Of a stretch of 23,950 nucleotides of DNA, positions 7,186 to 14,335 are shown in pieces. The stretch is from the NCBI GenBank assembly GCA_002385265.1, contig DGDD01000140.1:1-23950 (forward strand). The letters run 5' to 3'. Below the pieces are notes generated by a model. The model ran no database searches, was not told where the DNA came from, and was given only the letters and a program-made list of their open reading frames with translations. This stretch comes from Chitinophagaceae bacterium UBA3961 (GTDB taxonomy: Bacteria > Bacteroidota > Bacteroidia > Chitinophagales > Chitinophagaceae). Each line of letters opens with the position of its first letter. Within the stretch, counting starts at the first letter, position 1. Position numbers and translations under genes: made by a program.

Positions 7186-8709
7186 ATGAGTAATCGAGTT
7201 AGAGTACGTTTTGCCCCCAGTCCTACAGGTGGGCTCCATTTAGGTGGTGTTAGAACCGTTTTGTACAATTATCTCTTTGCCAAGAAAATGGGAGGCGATT
7301 TTGTACTTCGTATCGAAGATACCGATCAAACCCGATTTGTGCCAGGCGCAGAGGACTATATTTTTAATTGTTTGGAATGGTGCGGATTGGTTCCCGACGA
7401 AAGCCCCAAACATGGCGGTGCCTTCGGTCCCTACCGCCAAAGTGAACGTAAACCCATGTACCGTCAGTATGCCGAGCAATTGGTAGCTGCCGGAAAAGCC
7501 TACTATGCATTCGATACCCCCGAGGAATTGGAGGCCATGCGTCAGCAATACAAAACGCCGGAACTTCCTTCGCCTCAGTACGATCATACCCTCCGCCTCA
7601 ACATGCGGAACTCTTTGAGTTTGTCGGAGTCAGAGACCAAAGCCCTTTTGGAATCCGGTGCCCGCCACGTGATTCGAATTAAAATGCCGGAAACAGGCAC
7701 AGTGAGTTTTACCGACATGATCCGCGGGGAGGTAAGTTTTGAAACCGCTGTGGTAGACGATAAGGTTCTTCTTAAAGCAGATGGTATGCCTACCTACCAT
7801 TTGGCAGTAGTTGTTGACGATTATTTGATGAAGATCACCCATGCGTTCCGCGGAGAAGAATGGCTTCCCAGCGCACCGGTACACGTGTTGTTGTGGGAGT
7901 ATTTATTTGGAAAAGAAAACATGCCTCAATGGGCACACTTGCCTTTGATTCTCGGCCCAAGCGGGAAACTCAGCAAAAGAGATGGAGCGAAATATGGATT
8001 CCCTGTTTTTGCCATGAACTGGACCGATCCTAAAACCGGAGAATTAACGGAAGGATTTAAAGAGAAGGGCTTTTTACCTGAAGCCTTTATCAATTTGCTT
8101 GCATTGTTAGGCTGGAATGATGGAACGGAAACCGAATTATTCCGCAAAGAAGAATTGATTGCGGCCTTTTCCATGGAACGAGTACACAGTGGAGGTGCTA
8201 AGTTTGACTATGAAAAAGCAAAATGGTTCAACCACGAATGGATCAAAAAAGCAAGTGCCGAAAGTTTGATCTCAATGGTAAAAGAACAATTGGAAAAAGC
8301 TGGTACTACAAATGTCAATGACGAGTTACTAAACAAAGTAATTCCTTTGGCAAAAGATCGTTGTACCTTGCTCACCGATTTTGTTCAGCAAACACAGTTC
8401 TTCTTTGAAAGTCCGAAAACTTGGGACCTTGATGCCATCAAACCCAAGTGGAATGCCGATAAACAAGCTTTCTTCGAAGCATATATTGAAAGTTTGAAAA
8501 CATCCCATCCAACCGATGCGGTTACTGCCGAAGCGCAATTCAAAGAATTAGCAGCAGATAAAAATATAAAGCCCGGAGAATTACAACTACCCCTTCGCGT
8601 GATGTTGGTAGGTGGTAAATTCGGACCTCCGGTATTCGATATTCTATTGCTAATTGGAATTGAAAATGGGGTGGAGAGAATTCATTCTTGTATTAATCAG
8701 TTACAATAG
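7186..8709 (+). CDS. gltX: Glutamate--tRNA ligase
   Basis: A class I aminoacyl-tRNA synthetase of 507 residues, which charges tRNA-Glu for protein and tetrapyrrole synthesis. The HIGH-type motif is in FAPSPTGGLHLGG (9-21), followed by LRIEDTDQTR (41-50). The KLSKR motif is at 261-265. The C-terminal helical anticodon-binding region is complete to the stop TAG. I chose the ATG at 7186 because the family begins just before RVRFAPSPTG; an ATG at 7123 would add 21 residues unlike the family and would sit upstream of the putative -7 element. Whether it is discriminating or non-discriminating (also charging tRNA-Gln) cannot be told here. The gene is convergent with the enoyl-CoA hydratase gene. Confidence 0.95.
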   Translation: MSNRVRVRFAPSPTGGLHLGGVRTVLYNYLFAKKMGGDFVLRIEDTDQTRFVPGAEDYIFNCLEWCGLVPDESPKHGGAFGPYRQSERKPMYRQYAEQLVAAGKAYYAFDTPEELEAMRQQYKTPELPSPQYDHTLRLNMRNSLSLSESETKALLESGARHVIRIKMPETGTVSFTDMIRGEVSFETAVVDDKVLLKADGMPTYHLAVVVDDYLMKITHAFRGEEWLPSAPVHVLLWEYLFGKENMPQWAHLPLILGPSGKLSKRDGAKYGFPVFAMNWTDPKTGELTEGFKEKGFLPEAFINLLALLGWNDGTETELFRKEELIAAFSMERVHSGGAKFDYEKAKWFNHEWIKKASAESLISMVKEQLEKAGTTNVNDELLNKVIPLAKDRCTLLTDFVQQTQFFFESPKTWDLDAIKPKWNADKQAFFEAYIESLKTSHPTDAVTAEAQFKELAADKNIKPGELQLPLRVMLVGGKFGPPVFDILLLIGIENGVERIHSCINQLQ

Positions 8710-8740
8710 CTATAAAAAGCAACAACTTTGAATGAATAAT

Positions 8741-8788
8741 TACAAAAAGCCCGTTCTGTTTAGAATCTAGACAGAACGGGCGTTTGTA
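8741..8788. terminator. Convergent-gene terminator hairpin
   Basis: GCCCGTTCTGT (8749-8759) is perfectly complementary to ACAGAACGGGC (8771-8781) with an 11-base loop. TACAAA (8741-8746) and TTTGTA (8783-8788) extend the stem. It lies between the 3' ends of gltX (+) and the hydratase gene (-). There is no long U-tract, but stem length and position favour a shared terminator. Confidence 0.75.
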
Positions 8789-8810
8789 TATTCTCTAGTT
8801 AAACTTCCAC

Positions 8811-8856
8811 AACTCTGCGAAACTCTGCGTCTCTAATATCTCTGCGTCTCCCCCTA
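8811..8856. repeat. CTCTGCG repeat at the hydratase 3' end
   Basis: CTCTGCG occurs at 8813-8819, 8823-8829 and 8840-8846 in a pyrimidine-rich run that goes directly into the TAG stop (8854-8856, - strand) of the enoyl-CoA hydratase gene. It looks like a degenerate low-complexity dispersed element. No function is evident. Confidence 0.55.
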
Positions 8857-9630
8857 TTTCCCTTCAAACTTCGCCGCTCTCTTCTCCAAAAACGCAGTAG
8901 TACCTTCAATTCTGTCTGCAGTATTGAATGCAGCACCGAATAAATTGGCTTCTAATAAATATCCGTTTTTAGATTCGTCCATGGCGGCATTGGCAGCAGT
9001 GATACAACCCGCTACCGCTAAAGGTGCCTTTGTATTAATTAAGGTTAGAATTTCAATGGCTTTGGGAAAAAGAGCTTCCGGCTCTACTACATAGTTTACA
9101 AGGCCCCACGACAATGCATCGGCAGCACTCAACATTTGAGCGCTCATCAATAGTTCCAATGCCTTGCCTTTTCCAATTAATTGCACCAATCGTTGTGTAC
9201 CACCGTAACCGGGTACCAATCCGAGGTTCACCTCAGGTTGACCAAATTTGGCATTGCTACTGGCAATTCTAAAATGACAGGCCATGGCTAACTCACAACC
9301 ACCACCTAAAGCAAATCCATTCACAGCAGCCACAATTGGTTTGGCGTTGTTCTCTATTTTGAAAAAAGTGTCTTGACCAGAAATAGAAAGAGAAGTAGCA
9401 GCTTGTTGATCAAGACTGCTGAACTCCGAAATGTCGGCACCAGCTACAAATGCCTTTGGGCCGGCACCTGTTAAGATAACGGAGCGCACTTCAGGTTTAG
9501 TAACCTCGTGTTCAAGCACATGATTCAAATCGGCAAATACTTGCTGATTGAGGGCGTTCATTTTATCGGGGCGGTTGATGGTAATGGTTAAAATACCATT
9601 GTCGATAGAAGTAAGTAAGGTGGCGTACAT
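8854..9630 (-). CDS. Enoyl-CoA hydratase/isomerase family protein
   Basis: A 258-residue crotonase-fold protein of normal length. The oxyanion-hole segments are FVAGADI (61-67) and GFALGGG (105-111, with G110). The two catalytic glutamates of true hydratases are both present: E113 in GGGCELA and E133 in GQPEVNLG, spaced 20 apart as in rat mitochondrial hydratase. This supports hydration of trans-2-enoyl-CoA to 3-hydroxyacyl-CoA. Short-chain (crotonyl-CoA) specificity is plausible but not proven. It lies 9 bases downstream of the cobalamin-binding mutase-domain gene, which suggests joint work in acyl-CoA, branched-chain amino acid or propionate metabolism. Cytoplasmic. Confidence 0.92.
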   Translation of the reverse strand: MYATLLTSIDNGILTITINRPDKMNALNQQVFADLNHVLEHEVTKPEVRSVILTGAGPKAFVAGADISEFSSLDQQAATSLSISGQDTFFKIENNAKPIVAAVNGFALGGGCELAMACHFRIASSNAKFGQPEVNLGLVPGYGGTQRLVQLIGKGKALELLMSAQMLSAADALSWGLVNYVVEPEALFPKAIEILTLINTKAPLAVAGCITAANAAMDESKNGYLLEANLFGAAFNTADRIEGTTAFLEKRAAKFEGK

Positions 9631-9639
9631 AAATAGGAA

Positions 9640-10047
9640 TTAGAAATTGCGATTGGTTTTTACCCATTCAGTGATATAAGCTACGATATCGGTGGTGGCA
9701 GTACCGGGTGCGAAGAGTTTGCCCACTCCCATTTCTTGGAGGGTTTTCATATCATCGTCGGGGATGATGCCTCCGCCGGTCAGCAACACGTCGTTCATGC
9801 TTTTTTCCTTCATCAAGTTGATCAATTTTGGAAACACGGTATTGTGAGCACCGCTTAAAATGCTCACACCAATAGCATCCACATCTTCTTGAAGAGCAGC
9901 ATTCACTACCATTTCCGGGGTTTGGCGAAGACCGGTATAGATCACTTCCATTCCGGCATCACGAAGGGCCGTTGCAATTACTTTGGCTCCACGATCGTGG
10001 CCGTCTAATCCAACTTTTGCAACAAGTACACGAATAGGTCTATTCAT
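9640..10047 (-). CDS. Stand-alone cobalamin-binding mutase domain (MCM C-terminal type)
   Basis: A 135-residue protein consisting only of the B12-binding domain found at the C-terminus of methylmalonyl-CoA mutase or as the small subunit of isobutyryl-CoA-type mutases. The DxHxxG signature is D15-G-H17-D-R-G20, with H17 as lower axial cobalt ligand. SILSGAH (near 63-69) and TGGGIIP (near 90-96) line the nucleotide tail. The catalytic TIM-barrel subunit is not in this window and must be encoded elsewhere. I start at the ATG at 10047 ([11 protein letters not shown]), where the domain begins, not nine codons earlier. The enoyl-CoA hydratase gene follows after 9 bases. Which mutase it serves cannot be told. 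Confidence 0.87.
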   Translation of the reverse strand: MNRPIRVLVAKVGLDGHDRGAKVIATALRDAGMEVIYTGLRQTPEMVVNAALQEDVDAIGVSILSGAHNTVFPKLINLMKEKSMNDVLLTGGGIIPDDDMKTLQEMGVGKLFAPGTATTDIVAYITEWVKTNRNF

Positions 10048-10116
10048 ATGGAAAAATGTTCCACAAAATAACACAAAAAATGAACAAGTGTTAGCGATGT
10101 TGGGGAGAATCGCATT

Positions 10117-10146
10117 AAAAAAGGGGCCTTGTGGGCCCCCAGAAAA
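10117..10146 (-). terminator. Terminator of the yceI-like gene
   Basis: GGGGCC (10123-10128) pairs with GGCCCC (10134-10139) with a 5-base loop. On the - strand the stem is followed by TTTTTT (complement of 10117-10122). It lies 25 bases past the YceI stop codon and upstream of the mutase-domain gene. Confidence 0.8.
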
Positions 10147-10164
10147 AACTCCTATTCGAAAAAA

Positions 10165-10749
10165 TTATTTAGACAATCCGAATTCGAGGTTCAAAGTGAT
10201 CTCTACATCTTTACCTACTACAGCACCACCTGCTTCAGTTACGGTATTCCATTTCAAATTGTAATCGAAACGGTTGATAGAACCTTTTACTTTGAAACCT
10301 GCTTTGGTATTACCCCAAGGATCTTTTACAGTTCCACCATAAGTAACATCAAATTTCACGCGCTTTGTGATATCGCGGATAGTTAAATCACCTTCCAAAA
10401 CGTATTTGTTGCCGCTTACTTTTTTGAAAGAAACGCTTTTGAAAGTCATTTTAGGGAATTTCTCAGCATTGAAGAAATCATCAGATTTCAAATGCTTGTC
10501 GCGCATTTCATTGTCAGTATTGATGCTCGCTACATCAACCGTAAAGTCGATTGAAGCATCAGAAAAATCAGCTTTTGTGGTTTTTATAGTACCGTCGAAA
10601 GTCTTGAAAAGACCATCCACTTCACTTACCACGAGGTGAGTTACTGTAAATTTCACGTTTGAGTGTGAGGCATCTGTCTTCCATGTGCCTTGTGCGCTAG
10701 CTCCTAAGCTAATAACGAGAGCAGCAAGAGCGAATAATGTTTTCTTCAT
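10165..10749 (-). CDS. YceI family secreted protein
   Basis: A 194-residue protein with a Sec signal peptide ending at ASAQ (residue 20). The rest is a complete YceI domain, a lipocalin-like beta-barrel that binds long polyprenoid or amphiphilic lipids in the periplasm. Supporting segments include WKTDASHSNVKFTVTHL (23-39), the MRDKHLKSDDFF element (about 82-93) and LEGDLTIRDITKRVKFDV (118-135). Length and layout are normal. It is a single-gene unit: its own terminator follows and repeats lie upstream. The physiological ligand is not known. Possible roles in polyprenoid transport or stress are family inference only. Confidence 0.92.
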   Translation of the reverse strand: MKKTLFALAALVISLGASAQGTWKTDASHSNVKFTVTHLVVSEVDGLFKTFDGTIKTTKADFSDASIDFTVDVASINTDNEMRDKHLKSDDFFNAEKFPKMTFKSVSFKKVSGNKYVLEGDLTIRDITKRVKFDVTYGGTVKDPWGNTKAGFKVKGSINRFDYNLKWNTVTEAGGAVVGKDVEITLNLEFGLSK

Positions 10750-10903
10750 TGTTGTGTAATTTTCAATTGTGAAACAAAATTGGCTCCATTCTGTTCACAA
10801 AAAATTGATCTATGATAATAATTAAATGGAGGGATGTTAAAAGATGTTAATATTTCCTATTGAAATAGTAGAGTATTGGCTGAGAAGTTTTGTGTACTTG
10901 GCC

Positions 10904-10952
10904 TTGGGTTATTAGGCTTTAGGTTATTAGGCCTTAGTTTTTAGTTTTGAGT
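10904..10952 (+). repeat. TTAGGC-type dispersed repeat, left arm
   Basis: Imperfect reiteration of the type TTATTAGGCTTTAGG, with units at about 10909-10922 and 10924-10934, followed by a TTAGTTTTTAGTTTTGAGT tail. The complementary type occurs at 11203-11240, so the two arrays form an inverted pair around the block between them. Confidence 0.6.
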
Positions 10953-11002
10953 AGTAAGCTATGAGTATTGGTGCGTGTAAGTAGAACATAAAGCTTTTTA
11001 AC

Positions 11003-11038
11003 CGCAGCGGCGCGGCGTTCGCAGCGGTAACGCAGCGG
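11003..11038 (+). repeat. CGCAGCGG triplicate repeat
   Basis: CGCAGCGG occurs at 11003-11010, 11020-11027 and 11031-11038. It is a strongly G+C-rich block inside A+T-rich sequence, flanked by AAGCTT and AAGCTTA. No coding or RNA role is evident. Confidence 0.6.
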
Positions 11039-11084
11039 AAGCTTATTCACATAATCTATTCGTATGCTTTTATACAGAAGCCCA

Positions 11085-11153
11085 GCCCCGTAGGGGCGGA
11101 ATGATTGTAGAAACATGAAACACAGGATTCCGCATTTTTAGCCCCAGGGGGGC
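11085..11153. repeat. Paired G+C palindromes (REP-like)
   Basis: GCCCC-GTA-GGGGC at 11085-11097 and GCCCC...GGGGC at 11141-11153. GCGGAAT (11096-11102) is also complementary to ATTCCGC (11128-11134), so the whole block can fold into a nested structure. Its layout, two short GC hairpins about 43 bases apart, is like that of the elements at 1-600, but the sequence differs. It lies downstream of the operon end at 11244 and could help transcription stop there. Confidence 0.65.
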
Positions 11154-11202
11154 GACATAAATAATGAAATACCTCTATTGCAATTTCGTAGAACTCAACG
11201 CC

Positions 11203-11240
11203 AATAGCCTAAAGCCTAACACCCAAAGCCTAACACCCCA
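11203..11240 (-). repeat. TTAGGC-type dispersed repeat, right arm
   Basis: AGCCTAAAGCCTAACACCCAAAGCCTAAC is the inverted form of the array at 10904-10952. It runs almost into the TAG stop codon (11244-11246, - strand) of the metallophosphoesterase gene. Confidence 0.6.
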
Positions 11241-11243
11241 CAC

Positions 11244-12044
11244 CTAAACAACAACTTTCGCTCCGGCCGCTACCGGATTCATCATATAAGTATGAACCGA
11301 ACCGTCTTGCAAGAGTTCTACTACCCGAAAACCACGATAACTGGTACCCCAGCTTCCGCCGATATGAGCATCAAAAATAAAAGGAATGTCGCCGGACTTT
11401 TTCACATCGTCCATGTCGTGATCGTGTCCATTGAAAACAGCTTTCACATTTTTATGCTGTTTCAAGAGTTCAAGCAAAGGCTGACAATCGACCGAGTTCG
11501 CCGTTTGCTTGGCAGAGTTAATATGAATAAATAAGAAGACTTGTCTCTTTTTACTGAACTTCTCCAATTCTGTTTTGATAAAATTCAGATCGGGACAAGT
11601 ATAGGTTCCTTTCTCATCCGAACTAGTGGCCAGGATAAATCCGTACTCTTTCTCGCTGAAGGAATAATTCATAGGCATCTTCCAAATCGATTGCCAGAGT
11701 TCGGGAGTGGCATGATCATGATTACCCTGAGTTACATAGTATTTGGTTGGCAACTGATCCAAAGCCGCTTTAGCTCCTGCAAAATGCTTTGGATCATCGT
11801 GAATAATATCGCCGTTGAAAACCGTAAAAGCTACCTTATTTTTCGAATGAAAGGAATTAGCCGCACCTACAAATTCTTTGAAGAATTGCTCGTATTCGGT
11901 TTTGGGCTGACCATAGTGTCCATCGGAAGCTACAATAAAGCGTAGCTTCACTTCTTCTTTTAAGAATTCTGCACTGGCCCATTTACCTGAGCTTAGCAAA
12001 AGTGCTGCACTGGCAATATTTTTTACAAAGACTCTTCTTTCCAT
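11244..12044 (-). CDS. Tat-exported metallophosphoesterase
   Basis: A 266-residue calcineurin-like phosphoesterase. The N-terminus has a Tat-type signal (ERRVFVKN, hydrophobic 11-18, ASA near 23-25). All metal motifs are present: D41-x-H43, NGD (77-79), GNHD (107-110), H174 in FIHIN and GHDH (206-209). It should hydrolyse phosphomonoesters or diesters in the periplasm; the substrate is unknown. I start at the ATG at 12044, 5 bases after the GH95-like stop, rather than an in-frame TTG at 12053 that would overlap that stop. It is the last gene of the long - strand operon, and only repeats follow. It may remove phosphate from a glycan or product handled by the operon (inference). Confidence 0.88.
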   Translation of the reverse strand: MERRVFVKNIASAALLLSSGKWASAEFLKEEVKLRFIVASDGHYGQPKTEYEQFFKEFVGAANSFHSKNKVAFTVFNGDIIHDDPKHFAGAKAALDQLPTKYYVTQGNHDHATPELWQSIWKMPMNYSFSEKEYGFILATSSDEKGTYTCPDLNFIKTELEKFSKKRQVFLFIHINSAKQTANSVDCQPLLELLKQHKNVKAVFNGHDHDMDDVKKSGDIPFIFDAHIGGSWGTSYRGFRVVELLQDGSVHTYMMNPVAAGAKVVV

Positions 12045-12049
12045 AAAAA

Positions 12050-14329
12050 TCAATTTCCGATGAATGTATAGGTCCCCCCCTTCTTTGCATCAACTGTTAC
12101 CAAGAGCCAATTTCCTAGAGGTTCCGATTGGAAAGTTACACCCTTCGTTTGATACTGAGCAGGCGGTAACAATAACTTCATTTTCCCGGTGGTTTTTGAT
12201 GTTACCGTCACTGTTATCTTACGATTCTTGATGGAAGCGTCTACTCGATATCCTCCCTCTGCTATTAAATTTTCAAACGCTACTTCTTTCCAAGACGCCG
12301 GCAACGCCGGAAACACATGTATCATTCCGTTTTTGCATTGTAACAATAATTCATGGACCCCTTGAGCAAAAGCAAAATTTCCCTCAAGTGTGAAAGGACG
12401 ATAGGTGAAGCTAGAATATTGCCCACCTTTTTGATCTCCATTCAGATGAAAACTATTGGGAGCACAAAAATTCGTTGAAAAAATGCGAAGCTGCTCCAAA
12501 GCTTTTTCAGCATCAAAAGCTCTTGCATATATGCAAGCCATCCAACTAAAGGAATATCCGCACCAAGCACGTGTGCCAATTTTTTCAATCTGCGTTAATG
12601 AAGCATCAATTACTTTTTTATCCTTTTCGTTGAGCGCATCTAATTGCATCATGGGATAAATGGCCATCAATTGAGCGTGGTGACGATGAGATGCATCTAA
12701 GTTCTGTCCATTCGCAATAGTCAGCCCTGTTTCATTCACATCAAAATCACCTACCTGTTTCAGTCCTTCTTCTAATAAAGCTTCCGGCAAATGCAGGTTC
12801 TTGTACTGAGGAAAACTTCGCTGTAGTTGTAACTGCAATTGTATTGCATACTTATACAAACTCTTATCATAATTTGTATAAGATCGAAACCAGGCTTTTA
12901 TTGAATTGTCATGATATTCAGGACTGGAACTGATGATGAACCCTTGCTGTTTGTCTTGTTTCAATTTACTCAGCAGAAAAACAGTTGCTTCTTTAATGTA
13001 TGGGAAGGCTCGATCTTTCAAGAATGCGGTATCTTGAGTATACACCCATTGCCAATAAAAGTGTTGCGCCACCCATGCTACGGTTGTTGGACTCATAGAA
13101 TACTGAATCCATCCTCCCATTTCCTTCCCACTTATAGTTGTAACACCGGGTACAGCCAATCCATTCATTCCAAAATACTGCTTGGTCCAACGCAGGTTTT
13201 CAGCCTTGATTTTCCAGAGCCAACTTGTATAGCCCTGCGTTAATTCCAGATGATTGGAAGTATAACCGGGCCAGTAACTTAGTTGTGTATTCAAATCATG
13301 ATGAAAATCGCCTTTCCACGGTGGCAGGTTCCCGTTATCTGCAGTCCAAATAGCTTGCAAGGCAATGGGCGGTGTAGTTGCTCGAGCCACGCAAGCGAAT
13401 TTGTATTGTTCTCGGTAATACTGGGTTTCGATGAGTGGATCAGGAATACTAATGAAAGATTTACTCCAAAACTGATTCCACCATTCAATGTGAGTATCCC
13501 AATATGTAGGTTCTTTAGTACGGAGATCAAGAGGAGGCAATTCAGCTTTTTTATTTTTACTGATCGTCCATTGTCCAATTATCGATCCTTGTTTGCTGTA
13601 TTTCCAATTCACGGCTACTTCGTAGTAGTCGGTTCCCCTTGTTGGTTGATGGTACAAAATAGATTCTTGCAATTGTTGGATATTGCCTTTTGCGTAACCC
13701 AATTGTTCAAGCCCCAACCCCTCAACACTGGAACCACCGGCACCTTTCTTCCCAGTATTGTAATTAGGCATTTGTAAAGCAGGTTTCAATTGCTTCATGA
13801 ATTGCTCCGGATCGATGGTTTTTGGTAACTGCTCAATACTAAAATATCCGGTGTTGCGCATGGCATGCACGTATTGATGCATGATAATTCCATTGGAAAA
13901 ACGAATTGTTAGCAATCCATCTTTTAGAGAAAGTGAAACTTCTTTTACGGTACCGAACGGATTCAAATCGAACTCCAAAGCTGCGCCTGGAATTTTAGTG
14001 GGGGCAGGCGATGCCTCATAAGGATCATCTCCCAATTTCTGAACCGTATCGTACTTGCCTTTCAATACTTGTTGTTGTACCCAACTAAACTTTAGTTTGT
14101 TTATTTTAGGCATTGGGCGGTCGTCCCACAGATCAATTCGGTCTAAACTCATTCTTAGCTTATCGCCTTTTTTCCAAACCAACGCTCCGATCCAACCGTT
14201 CCCCATGGGCATTCCATCATCCCAACGTGTAGGTAAATCCGAGAACTTAAAATCGTGCGAAGGCTTTAGCTGTGCACTAGCGCAAAAACATACCAATACA
14301 AAAAGAGAACCGAGCACTGTTTTTTTCAT
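12050..14329 (-). CDS. GH95-like glycoside hydrolase, divergent catalytic residues
   Basis: A 759-residue exported enzyme (Sec signal ending CASAQ, residue 20). An N-terminal beta domain opens with LPTRWDDGMPMGNGWIGALV (32-51), the GH95 signature. An (alpha/alpha)6 barrel follows, with DLNTQLSYWP (345-354), SSSPEYHDN (467-475), HRHHAQLMAIYP (548-559) and EGNFAFAQGVHELLLQ (649-664), then a C-terminal beta domain with FPALPASW (673-680). GH95 enzymes are inverting alpha-L-fucosidases or alpha-L-galactosidases. Compared with the usual NIN and DGN motifs, one Asn is Asp (D345) and the Asp is Glu (E649), while N347 and acid E471 are kept. Substrate may therefore differ from fucose. It sits inside the operon, 6 bases after the DUF2231-cytochrome gene and 5 before the phosphoesterase start. 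Confidence 0.82.
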   Translation of the reverse strand: MKKTVLGSLFVLVCFCASAQLKPSHDFKFSDLPTRWDDGMPMGNGWIGALVWKKGDKLRMSLDRIDLWDDRPMPKINKLKFSWVQQQVLKGKYDTVQKLGDDPYEASPAPTKIPGAALEFDLNPFGTVKEVSLSLKDGLLTIRFSNGIIMHQYVHAMRNTGYFSIEQLPKTIDPEQFMKQLKPALQMPNYNTGKKGAGGSSVEGLGLEQLGYAKGNIQQLQESILYHQPTRGTDYYEVAVNWKYSKQGSIIGQWTISKNKKAELPPLDLRTKEPTYWDTHIEWWNQFWSKSFISIPDPLIETQYYREQYKFACVARATTPPIALQAIWTADNGNLPPWKGDFHHDLNTQLSYWPGYTSNHLELTQGYTSWLWKIKAENLRWTKQYFGMNGLAVPGVTTISGKEMGGWIQYSMSPTTVAWVAQHFYWQWVYTQDTAFLKDRAFPYIKEATVFLLSKLKQDKQQGFIISSSPEYHDNSIKAWFRSYTNYDKSLYKYAIQLQLQLQRSFPQYKNLHLPEALLEEGLKQVGDFDVNETGLTIANGQNLDASHRHHAQLMAIYPMMQLDALNEKDKKVIDASLTQIEKIGTRAWCGYSFSWMACIYARAFDAEKALEQLRIFSTNFCAPNSFHLNGDQKGGQYSSFTYRPFTLEGNFAFAQGVHELLLQCKNGMIHVFPALPASWKEVAFENLIAEGGYRVDASIKNRKITVTVTSKTTGKMKLLLPPAQYQTKGVTFQSEPLGNWLLVTVDAKKGGTYTFIGN

Positions 14330-14335
14330 GATGCT

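Larger units (their letters stand above)
10750..11243. other. Gene-free region with several repeat families
   Basis: No gene is supported. Bases 10750-10900 are A+T-rich and should hold the yceI promoter; I could not pick a convincing -33/-7 pair. Bases 10904-11243 hold, in order, a TTAGGC-type array, a CGCAGCGG array, a pair of G+C palindromes and an inverted TTAGGC-type array. The only open frame (10934-11116, - strand) runs through these repeats and resembles no protein. Confidence 0.75.

Noticed and set aside
10934..11116. A 60-codon frame on the - strand
   Set aside because: It lies entirely in repeats and has no recognisable protein character.
12045..12053. TTG start for the phosphoesterase
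   Set aside because: An ATG three codons later starts just before the Tat motif and avoids overlap with the GH95-like stop.
13283..13777. A 164-codon + strand frame opposite the GH95-like gene
   Set aside because: It is a shadow of the - strand GH95-like gene, with no recognisable domain.
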